Source of the DNA: Verrucomicrobiota bacterium
GTDB taxonomy: Bacteria; Verrucomicrobiota; Verrucomicrobiia; Limisphaerales; UBA11320
Assembly (NCBI GenBank): GCA_016199985.1
Contig: JACQFQ010000024.1
Coordinates: 103,061-167,060 of the forward strand
DNA: 64,000 bases
Direction of reading: 5' to 3'
The position numbers and the translations under genes were made by a program. Shown piece by piece: positions 18,230 through 27,576 of this stretch (positions are counted from its first letter, which is position 1; every line of letters starts with the position of its first letter). The notes below the pieces were generated by a model. The model made no database searches, was not told where the DNA came from, and worked only from the letters and a program-made list of their open reading frames with translations.

Positions 18230-20338
18230 CTATTGCAAGGCAAACTCCGCGAAGGCTTGGAGAGTCCCGCGCCCCGGTGGCACCGTGATGGAGAATGTCG
18301 CCTTTCCTCCACTCAGCAACACACTCGGCTCACCTGGACCCGGTTTATTGATCTCGTTGCCCACCATCGTTACGCGTAAGCGCACCGGCGTACCATCGGG
18401 AATGTTCTGAGCTTGCACGGTCACGGTGATGTCGCCGGGTTGACTGAAAGTGACATCAGGCGCCAGGATGTTCCCACCCGGTGGCTGGACGACGTTGTTT
18501 CCGGCGACCGCTATGATCTGCAGGGCATTGTCGTCGATGTTCACGGTCGGCTCAGCAACAGGCGAGCTAACGACAAGATTGGAGATGCTGTTCGGACTGA
18601 TCGTGCCAAGCAGCCGGCGCTCGTAAGACTCCAGACGAATGCGCCCATCACTGGCTGCTTGTAAGACTGCGCTATTGGTCAGGATAATTCGGTCCGCGCG
18701 CAAACGAATCGCACCCCCTGAACCGGCTCCTGAAAGCTCGCTGGGCTTGCCACCGTTCGCGACTATCGTTCCGCTTATGACGATGTCGCGTGATGACGCG
18801 ATCAAGATTGCACCCCCTCCGCCCCCGCCATTGTTCCCGTACGTGCCGACGGCTGAACCCCTGCCACCCCCGCCGGATCCGCCGACGAGCGGCACGATGA
18901 ACGGGTTGCCATAGGTCGAAGCGTAAGTCCCCGGCTCTCCTGCTTCACCGCCGTTCATCCCTGGTCTTCCACCGCCTTGGCCTTGCCCAGGAGCGCCAGC
19001 ATAGGAGCCTCCGGGGAAATAGGGTAACCCTCCCAAGCCACCATCAAAACCGCCTGGACCTCCTGCTGGCGGCGGAACTGCAAATCCGCCAACGGTGCCA
19101 TCTTCACCACTCACGTCCACGATTCCATCGATAGTCACTTTTCCACTCGCCAGCCATCGCACTGGTCGATTGCTGCGGCTCTTTCTGAAAACCACATGAG
19201 CGCCGTTGGCTACATCGACGGTCGTAAAATTCCACGCGCCATCGGACCTTGCGCCAAGATCAAAGTACTGAACCCCATTCCAGTTCGTCCAAGCCGAGCC
19301 ACTCCAAAGCCAAGTATCCCCCAACTCAATCCCGTACGTTCCTCCAGCCAACACCACTTGATTCCGCAGTTTGTCAAAGGCCAGAGAACCAAAATAGCGG
19401 GCAGTCGGAGGTGACGCGTTCGTGGCGATCGCCCAACTGGTTCCGTCCCACAACCACGTGTCGTTGACGGCTTGCAGTCCCGAGTTTCCTCCAAAGAGCA
19501 CCACTACTTGCCTTGCCGCGTCGTAAGTCATCCCGTGGCCAGTCCGGGGCGTTGGGCTCTTGTCGGGTGGCGTTCTTTCGGTCCAGTCCACTCCGTTCCA
19601 AACCCAAGTATCGGCGAGTTGGATCTCGCCATCGTCTCGGCCACCGAAGAGAACGACTTCTCCTCGAGCCGCATCATAAGCCATGGCGAACTCCTGGCGT
19701 TTGCTCGGACTGTGCGCCGGAGTCCTGGGCAGCCAACTTGTGCCGTCCCAAACCCAGGTGTCGTTGAAATAGATACGAGGCGGGAAAGTAAATCCTCCGA
19801 AGAGAACGACTTCCCTTCGAGCCGAGTCATACACTAATCCGAAGGCACTGCGTCCGGTCGGCGACTTGGAAGGAGTCCTCGAATTCCAGTTTGTTCCATT
19901 CCAAATCCAGGTGTCACTAAGGCGTCCACTGCTATTAGCCCCACCAAAGAGAACTACCTGTTGTCGAGCGGCCTCATAAGCCATCGCGCTTCCGTTGCGT
20001 GCCGGTGGCCTAACCCCAGGTTTCTGCAATATCCAGTCAGTGCCGTCCCAAATCCAGGTATCATCCAATTGTCGCCCTGCTCCATAACCTCCAAACAAGA
20101 CCAACTGGTTCCTGTCAGGATCACTTGCGACAGCGTATGCATAACGCGCCGGGGTGAATGGGACGCGTGCCCGGAACGCTCCATCCACTCCAGTCGAACC
20201 GCTGTCGAACGGCAGGTCCTGGCCCATCAACGTTCCATTAGCCAATAGCCACAGGACAACACGCAACGCAGGAGTAGTGACGACCCGACCACCGCCAAAA
20301 GCGCTTACTAGCGTAAGCAGCAGATTCTTCGTACTCAT
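18230..20338 (-). CDS. Secreted kelch-repeat beta-propeller with glycine-rich domain
   Basis: 702 aa. After a leader of about 40 residues there are six or more kelch-type blades (~aa 55-360) with the recurrent core VVLFGG...DTW.W(D/N)G(T)W and a PP/SPTAR(S) linker. A glycine-rich stretch follows (~aa 425-520; GGAGGG-type with Tyr and Pro), then a parallel-beta-looking segment (DIVISGTIVANGG, GGAIRLRADRIIL), and a C-terminal beta-sandwich (~aa 600-702). A strong ribosome-binding sequence, GGAAGGA, lies 8 bp before ATG 20338. Glycine-rich regions joined to beta-helical segments are common in bacterial surface proteins. The function is unknown; probable binding or scaffold role outside the cell, co-transcribed with the cohesin-like gene downstream. 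Confidence 0.82.
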   Translation of the reverse strand: MSTKNLLLTLVSAFGGGRVVTTPALRVVLWLLANGTLMGQDLPFDSGSTGVDGAFRARVPFTPARYAYAVASDPDRNQLVLFGGYGAGRQLDDTWIWDGTDWILQKPGVRPPARNGSAMAYEAARQQVVLFGGANSSGRLSDTWIWNGTNWNSRTPSKSPTGRSAFGLVYDSARREVVLFGGFTFPPRIYFNDTWVWDGTSWLPRTPAHSPSKRQEFAMAYDAARGEVVLFGGRDDGEIQLADTWVWNGVDWTERTPPDKSPTPRTGHGMTYDAARQVVVLFGGNSGLQAVNDTWLWDGTSWAIATNASPPTARYFGSLAFDKLRNQVVLAGGTYGIELGDTWLWSGSAWTNWNGVQYFDLGARSDGAWNFTTVDVANGAHVVFRKSRSNRPVRWLASGKVTIDGIVDVSGEDGTVGGFAVPPPAGGPGGFDGGLGGLPYFPGGSYAGAPGQGQGGGRPGMNGGEAGEPGTYASTYGNPFIVPLVGGSGGGGRGSAVGTYGNNGGGGGGAILIASSRDIVISGTIVANGGKPSELSGAGSGGAIRLRADRIILTNSAVLQAASDGRIRLESYERRLLGTISPNSISNLVVSSPVAEPTVNIDDNALQIIAVAGNNVVQPPGGNILAPDVTFSQPGDITVTVQAQNIPDGTPVRLRVTMVGNEINKPGPGEPSVLLSGGKATFSITVPPGRGTLQAFAEFALQ

Positions 20339-20413
20339 AGTGATTGTCCTTCCACTGGGTCTCCAGGGGGATTCAATCCCGTTTCACGGGAGATTTGTAC
20401 CTCGCTCCTGTGC

Positions 20414-23400
20414 TTATTTGTTCTCATAGGTCACAACTGGGGAAGAAAGAAACAAGTACGTCGGCCCCGGCTCCGGAGTGATATTGAATTCACTCACCGG
20501 CAGGGAAGAAGCGCTGACCCTCAGCGCTGGCTTGTTGTTCGAATCAAGTGGGCTGGTTCCGTGCCTTATTTCCAAGCCGTCGGGCCATCCATCTCCATCG
20601 GTGTCGATCTCGCGGGGATTTGTGCCGTATTTGAACACCTCATCGAAATCGGATAGACCGTCCCCATCGGTGTCACGGCTGGTTGCGCTGGTGCCGAGTA
20701 GGGTTTCGACCGCATCACTCAAACCGTCGCCATCACTGTCTGGGCAGGTCGGCGAAGGAATGCTACAGACGGTCTCATCAGCCAGGACCAGAAACAACCA
20801 ATCGAAGGTGGAGATTATGTTGTCAGCTCGGTCCGAAAGGGGGGCAGAAAGTCTCGCGTGGTAAACACCACGCGCCAGGTTGGTGGGGAAGCGCAATGCG
20901 ACGGCAGACGCTTGCTCGTAGTAGCTGAACGCCCCATTAGGGACGGTCACATCATCCGATGTGCCCGGCCGACCGTCGGCGCCCACGGCGTCTATGTGGA
21001 AGCTGGCTTCGCTTAGCGTGGATAGCTTCAATGGTTCATCGAAGTAAGCAGTGATTTGGTTCACGCCAGAGACTACGCTGGAGGGCGAAGGCGAAACTCG
21101 AATGACCTCCGGTGGTGTCAAGTCAGCGAAAAGTGCCACCTCGTACTCATCGCTCCAGGCGGTATTGCCACCGGTGTCGGTGGCCTTGGCGCGTATACGA
21201 AACGAGTTTGTTTTGCCCGTTCGCGCTGGGGTCACAAAGCGATGCTCAAATGGGAAGCTCACATCCCGGGTCACCTGTACCCCATTGATGTAGAATTCTA
21301 CATCCCGTACCTGGACGTCATCTGCAGCCACAGCCGACAGGCGCGCCGCTTTCCCCTCCTCAGCTTGAGGCGGATCGAGCGAGAAACTCGCCTCAAGCGA
21401 GATCAAGGGAGGAACATGGGCGTTGTCGAAAGGCCTATAGTTTACCACCGTCAAACCGTTGGTGCCGTTGGCCACGAATCCAATGCCTGAAGCCAGGGTC
21501 ACGCTTTGTGGGCCCGATGGCAGGACGTAGTAGGTCAGAGCATTGTCGGTGTTGGAAGGATCGCGGAGATCCATGACGTAGAAACGCGGTTGTCGAGTGG
21601 AGGGGCTCGTCGGGAATATGGTTCCCACTAATGCCCCCAGCCCCGATCCGTTGGCGACGATGGCCGCACTGGGCCGGCCATCCTGGCGGTCAGGGTTGCT
21701 GATGAGCACCAGGTTCGTGGGACTGGACACGCTCACGGTCGAAAACCCGCCCCCTACTGCTGCCGTGCTTGCCGCCGCCACATAAGCGATGTGGTTCCCA
21801 ACGAACAACCGACCGCCTCCCTCGGCGAGGTTGAGACTTCCGCGATTGGCCATGGCAAAGTTGATCAATTCCAGGGCTTGCAAGCGGCCCGCTAGGTCCA
21901 TTGTGTAAAGAAAACTTCCCTCGAGCGCCACGTCTGTCAAGCCGACGCCTAGAGGGAGCGTTTGCAAGATGTGGCCGGTCAACAGATCCACAGCAGTGAG
22001 CGAAGCACCGGTGGTAACGTAAGCCACCGTGGCGAAAACCTCCACTCGAGTGCCATTCACTCCTAACGAGCGAGCGACAACGGCCTGCATGGGATTCGAT
22101 ACGTCCACCAACTGCAAGCCGCCGCTGCCAGTCGTGACAACAGCAATCTTCAGCGCGGGCACCACTACTACGTCTGTGGCGTCGCCCTTCAGTTTGAGTT
22201 GGCCGATGATGATGGGCTGGTCGAATCGGCCCACATCGACGATGGCCAAACCGTAGCTTCCGGTTGCAACGTAAGCCAGATTCCCCTCCACAACTACCTC
22301 CTTCGCCTCGCCTCGCAGAGGGAGGCTGGCGATGATGCCGGTGGGAAAGCTACGACCGCTGTTAGGATCCAGCCCCTCCGCCAATTCGGCGTCGTCTGTA
22401 ATGCCGTCCCCATCGGAATCGACCAGATCAGCGCGCGTGCCGAGGGCGAATTCTCCCTGGTCCGGAATACCGTCGCCATCGCTGTCCACTCCGCCGAAAT
22501 GGTCGAGAATGAGTGTGCCGAGATCGGTCGCTTGGCCGCTTGAGTTGGATCGCCCATTATAGACGGCCCATCGGTTGTCCGCGGGGCGATAAAGCGTGAG
22601 AGTGTAGTCGGTATTGGGAGAGAGGATTTCGGTGAAAGTCCCATCCATGCTGGAATGGCCAGCCAGTTCGAAGCCGTTAGCCAACTTGAAGCGGTAGTAA
22701 AGTCGCGTGTCGCTGCCGAAGCCAGGATTCGTGGGGATGGGAACGGAGGCGGTGGGTGGAAGCATCGGCGGAGGTGCAGGCACAGGGGCAGGAGCCAGTG
22801 AGGGCGGAATCACGTTGACGTGGTAATGGCCGTTATGCCCCTTTACGAAACGAGTAAGTCCCAGCTCGTTGTAGAAGTAAGGGTCATTCCAATAAATCTC
22901 GCCCACGCCCGCCCTTGAAGGGGTCGTTATGTTCTGAACTGTCAACAATTCGTCTTTCAGACGAGTCCGGTTGTATCGAGGATTATCCAGAAGTAGTCCA
23001 CTTAAGTACGCAGCCGTGAGCAACCCCTCCTCTCCAATCAATTCTGAACCATTAAGAACCTTCCACGTTTGGGGCGGCGGCGCGCGCAATGGCTGCACGA
23101 GAAGTTCGTAGTGGCTCCCAATCCGCAAAAGAAGCTCACCCGCATCTTTCTTGTTCGGCATATTGAGAGTTCTCGCAAGAACGGTCCCTGTTAAACCATC
23201 GGTGCAGAAGAAATAGGGCCCTGGTTCGAACACCTCCGGTACATCGATGTCCACATCCATGCCTTGCTGGTGTTCGGAGTTAGCCAGCGCGGTGCCGTTC
23301 TGTCGGTCAATGGCACGCTGGCCACCCGGCGGGTCGCTTATACTCGTAACCGTGCCGATTGCGAACCTGCTTTGTGCTACAGCGACTAGTTGTTTCGCCC

Positions 23401-25573
23401 AATGAGTGCCTGACAGGTTGCCGTCGATAATCCAGCGTGGTGCGTCTGGACTGTTAATAGCATTGTTCACGAACGTTGGCTGGGAGTTTAGCGGCCCGAA
23501 GCCTAGAATAGCGGCGTTGAATAGGCCCGTAGCCCACCTGGCGTTCGAGTCAGCGCTTCCACTGACTCCCAACACTTGCCCTCCAGCGCCCGCGAAACCT
23601 AGGTAGCGAAGCCGTTGCTCGACGCGAAGCACATCGAGTCTCGACATTGCAGGCAGCGGGTTGCTCGTCGTCGGAACGTTAGGCGAATAGCCGTCGTCGA
23701 TTTGTATTTGAAGTTCTCCTGTGCATCGAACAGTCGTCGGACTCGTTCGCACGCACCCACTCTTCGGATCAGGGTCCGGATCACTCGAATTTCCGAACAA
23801 CGTCACGGTGAACGTAGTGTTCACCTGCTTCGGGTTCCCGCCGGCAGGCATCGCAGGTGAGGATGAAGGGTGAGAGATTAGTGGCGCGAAGTAGAATAGG
23901 CCATCGTCCTCCTTGAAGAATGTCCCACCGCCAGTCGGTTGAATCGCAAATCCCTGGAATCTGTTAGGCGCGGTTGGCCGGAGGTCGATTTCGATGATGT
24001 CGCCGTGTTTGCCGAGGAAGCGAGCACAGGCCTTTCCAATCTCACACGGTTGGCCAGCCGTCGCCGTTCCCACCTGAACGAGATGCCATCCTGGCGCACG
24101 GATGCCGACACCAGGGTCGGTAGCGATCGTTCCGTTCGTGGTCGCGGTCCCCGTGCCAACGATATCCCATCGACCTGCAGCGTGGTTATAGGAAAAGAAC
24201 AGTGCCTTTTCGCCAGGATTCAAGCCGTCCAAGTTCGGGAAAATCACTGGGGCCGGCACATCAAATCGAGTCGCACCAGGGGCTTGCACGGAGATAACGA
24301 GCTTGGGTGTGAGGTTCGAGGGCAACGGTGATGGGAGGCGACCGGGCGGCACCGGAACGATGGTGGCTTGAGTCGCAGGATGGCCGACATCGTCCACAGC
24401 CGATCCGGGCGGGAAGGTGACGCAGACGCGGCGGAAGGCGGCCTGGTCATTCGTAGGAAACATTCGAGCCAATTCTGCCAGACCGGCAGGGCCGAAAAAG
24501 ACATCGATGGCGCGATTGGGGGAAAGCAGGACGACATCGCTCTGGGCCATGGGGGGAAGGTAAACGCTGAACGCCTGAGGCATCTGCGTGCTCAGACCAG
24601 GAACGCTATGGAAGAGCTTGCCACCCGAAGGATACACAGCGCCCACGGGCGCATTGACGGCGGTGCTGCCGTCGATATGAACAAAAAACTCCGGCGCGGG
24701 CACGTTGGTGAGGGTGAAGTGGCCGCGGCTGTCGGTGACGGCATTGGCCTCGGGGAACGCATCCACGCGGATGGTGGCTCCGATGATGGGGACGTTGCTG
24801 CCGTCGGCGTTGGTTCGGTAGGAATCGTATACGTAGCCGGAGACCGCGGTACCGGGAATGCGGAAGAGCGGGAGAGTTCGGAAATCGAAGTAGCCGACAC
24901 TGGGTGACACCGCTGGCAAGGTTTGGGAAGCGGCGGGCAGAGTTCTTGCCGCACCCACATCAACCGAGAGACCCCATCGGTCGAGGATCAGGCTGCCGTC
25001 GACTAGAATCCGGATTTCTGTGGATGCCGGGAACGGGTCGGTTGGGAAGAAAGTCGCGAACTTTTCCGTGCTGGAGACTTCGATGCGACCAGCAAGGCGT
25101 TCACCATTTGCGATCAAGTAAAAGTTGTTCGAATTGATGGTCGTCGGATCGATGCGGCGGCTGAAACGCAGGATTACTGTGCGCGTTGGCGAAACCGATT
25201 CCTCACTATTCGCCGGAGATGTCTCGGTGATGGTTGCGGGAGGAAACGGAGGCAGTGAACGAATTTCCAAGATCGCATCAGTGAGCGCATCCTCATCGCG
25301 CTGGTCTACGACACCATTCTGATCCACATCTGCGAAGGCTTCGCGTTCCTTTAAAGTGACGCCCGGCCGATTTGGCAGCACGTCAGCGTTTCCACCGAGA
25401 TAATTGATGAGCTGGACAAGGTCTAGAACGGTCGCCTGTCCATCGCCGTCAAGGTCGCCGATTCGGGACGGAAGAGACTGTCCATACGCTGAAAGTGCGA
25501 GAGCGGGTACGAGGATCCCGAGAACGAGCCGATTCAGAAGAGAAGCGCGGCATAGCTGGCACGTCGAGATCAT
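20414..25573 (-). CDS. Large exported multidomain protein: dockerin-like, PG-binding-like, LAS-peptidase-like, LVIVD propeller, TSP3
   Basis: 1,719 aa from ATG 25573, giving a good signal peptide (LLNRLVLGILVPALALSAYG); a TTG at 25618 would add 15 residues. Order, numbered from 25618: EF-hand/dockerin-like pair (GDLDGDGQATVLDLVQLINYLG, DVDQNGVVDQ; ~48-115), Big_5-like (~125-230), carboxypeptidase-like Ig (~255-330), a peptidoglycan-binding-like stretch (RVEQRLRYLGF, ~660-700), and a peptidase-like core with SEHQQGMDVDID (~784) and GHNGHYHVNV (~932). Then TSP3-type Ca-binding repeats (~1050), an LVIVD beta-propeller (~1095-1370), a further Ig and Big_5 domain, and terminal TSP3 repeats (DSDGDGLSD, DTDGDGLSD, DTDGDGWPD). 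It is the first gene of the leftward set that continues with the kelch gene 75 bp on. Confidence 0.88.
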   Translation of the reverse strand: MISTCQLCRASLLNRLVLGILVPALALSAYGQSLPSRIGDLDGDGQATVLDLVQLINYLGGNADVLPNRPGVTLKEREAFADVDQNGVVDQRDEDALTDAILEIRSLPPFPPATITETSPANSEESVSPTRTVILRFSRRIDPTTINSNNFYLIANGERLAGRIEVSSTEKFATFFPTDPFPASTEIRILVDGSLILDRWGLSVDVGAARTLPAASQTLPAVSPSVGYFDFRTLPLFRIPGTAVSGYVYDSYRTNADGSNVPIIGATIRVDAFPEANAVTDSRGHFTLTNVPAPEFFVHIDGSTAVNAPVGAVYPSGGKLFHSVPGLSTQMPQAFSVYLPPMAQSDVVLLSPNRAIDVFFGPAGLAELARMFPTNDQAAFRRVCVTFPPGSAVDDVGHPATQATIVPVPPGRLPSPLPSNLTPKLVISVQAPGATRFDVPAPVIFPNLDGLNPGEKALFFSYNHAAGRWDIVGTGTATTNGTIATDPGVGIRAPGWHLVQVGTATAGQPCEIGKACARFLGKHGDIIEIDLRPTAPNRFQGFAIQPTGGGTFFKEDDGLFYFAPLISHPSSSPAMPAGGNPKQVNTTFTVTLFGNSSDPDPDPKSGCVRTSPTTVRCTGELQIQIDDGYSPNVPTTSNPLPAMSRLDVLRVEQRLRYLGFAGAGGQVLGVSGSADSNARWATGLFNAAILGFGPLNSQPTFVNNAINSPDAPRWIIDGNLSGTHWAKQLVAVAQSRFAIGTVTSISDPPGGQRAIDRQNGTALANSEHQQGMDVDIDVPEVFEPGPYFFCTDGLTGTVLARTLNMPNKKDAGELLLRIGSHYELLVQPLRAPPPQTWKVLNGSELIGEEGLLTAAYLSGLLLDNPRYNRTRLKDELLTVQNITTPSRAGVGEIYWNDPYFYNELGLTRFVKGHNGHYHVNVIPPSLAPAPVPAPPPMLPPTASVPIPTNPGFGSDTRLYYRFKLANGFELAGHSSMDGTFTEILSPNTDYTLTLYRPADNRWAVYNGRSNSSGQATDLGTLILDHFGGVDSDGDGIPDQGEFALGTRADLVDSDGDGITDDAELAEGLDPNSGRSFPTGIIASLPLRGEAKEVVVEGNLAYVATGSYGLAIVDVGRFDQPIIIGQLKLKGDATDVVVVPALKIAVVTTGSGGLQLVDVSNPMQAVVARSLGVNGTRVEVFATVAYVTTGASLTAVDLLTGHILQTLPLGVGLTDVALEGSFLYTMDLAGRLQALELINFAMANRGSLNLAEGGGRLFVGNHIAYVAAASTAAVGGGFSTVSVSSPTNLVLISNPDRQDGRPSAAIVANGSGLGALVGTIFPTSPSTRQPRFYVMDLRDPSNTDNALTYYVLPSGPQSVTLASGIGFVANGTNGLTVVNYRPFDNAHVPPLISLEASFSLDPPQAEEGKAARLSAVAADDVQVRDVEFYINGVQVTRDVSFPFEHRFVTPARTGKTNSFRIRAKATDTGGNTAWSDEYEVALFADLTPPEVIRVSPSPSSVVSGVNQITAYFDEPLKLSTLSEASFHIDAVGADGRPGTSDDVTVPNGAFSYYEQASAVALRFPTNLARGVYHARLSAPLSDRADNIISTFDWLFLVLADETVCSIPSPTCPDSDGDGLSDAVETLLGTSATSRDTDGDGLSDFDEVFKYGTNPREIDTDGDGWPDGLEIRHGTSPLDSNNKPALRVSASSLPVSEFNITPEPGPTYLFLSSPVVTYENK

Positions 25574-25740
25574 CAGGGGTGTGGAAAGCTTGTTACCCGC
25601 GTAGACCCTGAACTGCAAGGTGTTTCTGAAGAGAAGGGCTGCGCGGGGAAACGGAATCGAATGAGTGATGCTGGAACAGTTCGGTGCGCAGTTTGGCGTT
25701 CCGGCCGTGGAAACCAGCGGAGCAGGGGGGAAACGAGAAA

Positions 25741-25764
25741 CGAAATAGCGAATTCGTTATTTCG
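25741..25764. promoter_or_regulatory. Near-perfect 24-bp palindrome, candidate operator
   Basis: The sequence CGAAATAGCGAATTCG followed by TTATTTCG reads the same on both strands except at one symmetric position pair. It sits in the divergent gap between the 1.7-kaa surface protein (-) and the TIGR04255 cassette (+), about 150 bp from each start, and is more AT-rich than its surroundings. This is the form of a dimeric-repressor site; which regulator would bind is unknown, and no regulator gene is adjacent. Confidence 0.4.
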
Positions 25765-25916
25765 GTGGTTGGCGTGAGGTTGTGCTTCGTTGTAGTTTTT
25801 GCCCATATGCAAGCTTGAGGCGAGGCAGCGTGACCTGAGGGGTGTTTCGATGCCGCCAGTGCGTTATGCTTGGGTTAGTGTAGTTTTTGAAGCGGTGTGC
25901 CTACAGGAATGATGCG

Positions 25917-26681
25917 ATGATCGAGATCAGGACCGAAGAAACGTTCCAGCATTTAAGCCGTGCTCCGATTGTCGAAGCGGCAATTGACATTCGTGCTCGG
26001 GCAACGGTGGAGCTCGAAGAGGCTCCTGTGAGGGAACAGTTGGAATCGCAGTTAGCGGAGTATACGTTCCTAGATTCGCAACGAGAATTACAGCTTGAAT
26101 CCACATTCACAGCCGGAAAGCCGCAAGGTCAGACGGTGAAGGATCTTGGTTGGCAAGCAGTGAGGTTCCAGTCCAGAGACGCAAAGCATATCGTGCAGGT
26201 CAGCAAGAATGGGCTCGTATTTAGCCGATTGGCCCCATACACGGATTGGGCACATTTTTTAGGTGAATGGCTACTGATGTGGAACCTGTTCAAGACGGTA
26301 GGACAACCTGCAGCAATCCATCGAATCGGGCTTCGGTTTATCAATCGGATACAGCTCACGGAGGGCGAAGTTAAAATCGATGATTATCTCAATCCAGCTC
26401 CGGCCGCTCCGTGTGGTTTTGATTTGCCGTTCCGTGGCTTTTTCCAACACGATGTTCTCGGAGTGCCCGGTCATCCTTACGCCATGAATGTTGTGAGAGC
26501 GATTCAGCCAGCGACACCTGGGACTGGCCCGGGGATCATTCTCGACATCGACGTATTTACTGTGGACGATGCGCAACTTGAGGATAGAAATCTTTCAACC
26601 TCTTTGGCTGAAATGCGCTGGCTGAAGAACAAAGTATTTTTCGGAAGTATCACTGAAAAGACCAAAAGCATCTACTCATGA
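25917..26681 (+). CDS. TIGR04255-family protein, first gene of a three-gene cassette
   Basis: 254 aa from ATG 25917 with AGGA upstream; a TTG at 25887 would add 10 residues. The opening FQHLSRAPIVEAAIDIRA, the central HIVQVSKNGLVFSRLAPY with W..F, the IHRIGLRFINRIQL strand, and a C-terminal Trp-rich helix (MRWLKNKVFFGSIT) match the TIGR04255 family. That family is scattered across bacteria and archaea without phylogenetic pattern, a sign of frequent transfer, and has no known biochemical role. The stop overlaps the ATG of the next gene (ATGA at 26678), so the two are translationally coupled. No signal peptide, so cytosolic. Base composition is plainly less GC-rich than the genes at either end of the window. 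Confidence 0.82.
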   Translation: MIEIRTEETFQHLSRAPIVEAAIDIRARATVELEEAPVREQLESQLAEYTFLDSQRELQLESTFTAGKPQGQTVKDLGWQAVRFQSRDAKHIVQVSKNGLVFSRLAPYTDWAHFLGEWLLMWNLFKTVGQPAAIHRIGLRFINRIQLTEGEVKIDDYLNPAPAAPCGFDLPFRGFFQHDVLGVPGHPYAMNVVRAIQPATPGTGPGIILDIDVFTVDDAQLEDRNLSTSLAEMRWLKNKVFFGSITEKTKSIYS

Positions 26682-27175
26682 TCATGGAAGCAACGGCGAC
26701 AGCATTGATCTGTTTTGGAATGCCCGCATCGCGAGGTAACAGCGATACAGCGCGATACATTGCGGAAAGGCGCCTGGAGGGGCGTGAGCACCTCCAGCAA
26801 TCGAATGCATTTGGGACGAGTGCGAAGGTTACGCGGGAGAAACTGGTTCAGGTGTTCGAGGAGTGTCAGAAGCCCAGCTGGGATGGGTACGGTGCGCTCG
26901 CTGTTACGAATGAGACGTACCAACTAGCGTATCGGCTGCTAGAAGCTTTGCCGTTGGGAGCGCCGACGCCCTCTTTTGGGGCAGAAGCAGACGGACAATT
27001 GACGTTCGAGTGGCACCGATCTGCCAGAAGAACGCTTTCGGTGAGCGTGAGCCAGGAGGGAGATCTTCATTACGCGGCTCTTATTGGGTCGAGCAAGGTT
27101 TACGGAACGGAGCCATTTTTTGGAGAGGTTCCGAAAACGATACTGGATCTCATCGCTCGGGTTAACGCCGTCTGA
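26678..27175 (+). CDS. Conserved hypothetical protein with SWDGYGA motif, second gene of the cassette
   Basis: 165 aa; start codon overlaps the upstream stop by 4 bp (an ATG at 26684, two codons later, is also possible). No family name is known to me. An Arg/Glu-rich segment (~aa 25-60) leads to the motif KPSWDGYGALAVT (~67-79), then a helix ending in RLLEALPLGAPTPSFG, then an antiparallel strand pair (GQLTFEWHRSARRTLSVSVS, GDLHYAALIGS) and YGTEPFFGEVPKTILDLI. I recall small proteins with the same WDGYGA...P.P...G.L.LEW...L.VS layout beside TIGR04255 genes elsewhere. It contains no obvious nuclease, kinase or helix-turn-helix motif and no leader. Confidence 0.75.
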   Translation: MIMEATATALICFGMPASRGNSDTARYIAERRLEGREHLQQSNAFGTSAKVTREKLVQVFEECQKPSWDGYGALAVTNETYQLAYRLLEALPLGAPTPSFGAEADGQLTFEWHRSARRTLSVSVSQEGDLHYAALIGSSKVYGTEPFFGEVPKTILDLIARVNAV

Positions 27176-27195
27176 TACCAGCACAGAGCTTTCCA

Positions 27196-27576
27196 ATGGT
27201 AGCAGCCGAAGAATTATTCGCCCGATTTGCCGTTCAGAAATCTCATCTACGGGCGGACAAAACTCCCCGGCCTGACCTGTTTATTCCGCCGCCAAATCTA
27301 AGACTGTCGGTTACGCGACACCTAAACTTGTCTGAGGGCCAGCTTTGGGAAACTGGAAAGAGTGTGGCCAGACAGGTTGAAAAGACCTTGTACGGTCGCG
27401 CGGACATAAAGGCCGAAGTCTGTTTTGGCCAAAAACTCAAAGTGGCATTGGCTCCGACCGACGGCGACCCGAATCATGCGAATCTCATCGGGTGGCCATC
27501 TGATAAGGCTGCGCAAAAGAGCGTAGCCCAGGAACTCGCCGCAAGCGTCGAGGCAGGGAAAACCGTGCCTGCTTGA
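27196..27576 (+). CDS. Conserved hypothetical protein with NHANLIGWP motif, third gene of the cassette
   Basis: 126 aa, starting 20 bp after the second gene. Family unknown. The visible pattern is FARFAVQKSHLRAD, DLFIPPPNLRLSVTRHLNLSE, QLWETGKSVARQVEKTLYGRADI, and HANLIGWPSDKAAQKSVAQELA. The mix of a substrate-pocket-like NHAN-GWP element with an Arg-Ala-Asp (GRAD) turn is not one I can assign to an enzyme. Spacing and strand make it part of the same transcript. No leader or membrane segment, so it probably acts in the cytosol with its two neighbours. Confidence 0.72.
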   Translation: MVAAEELFARFAVQKSHLRADKTPRPDLFIPPPNLRLSVTRHLNLSEGQLWETGKSVARQVEKTLYGRADIKAEVCFGQKLKVALAPTDGDPNHANLIGWPSDKAAQKSVAQELAASVEAGKTVPA

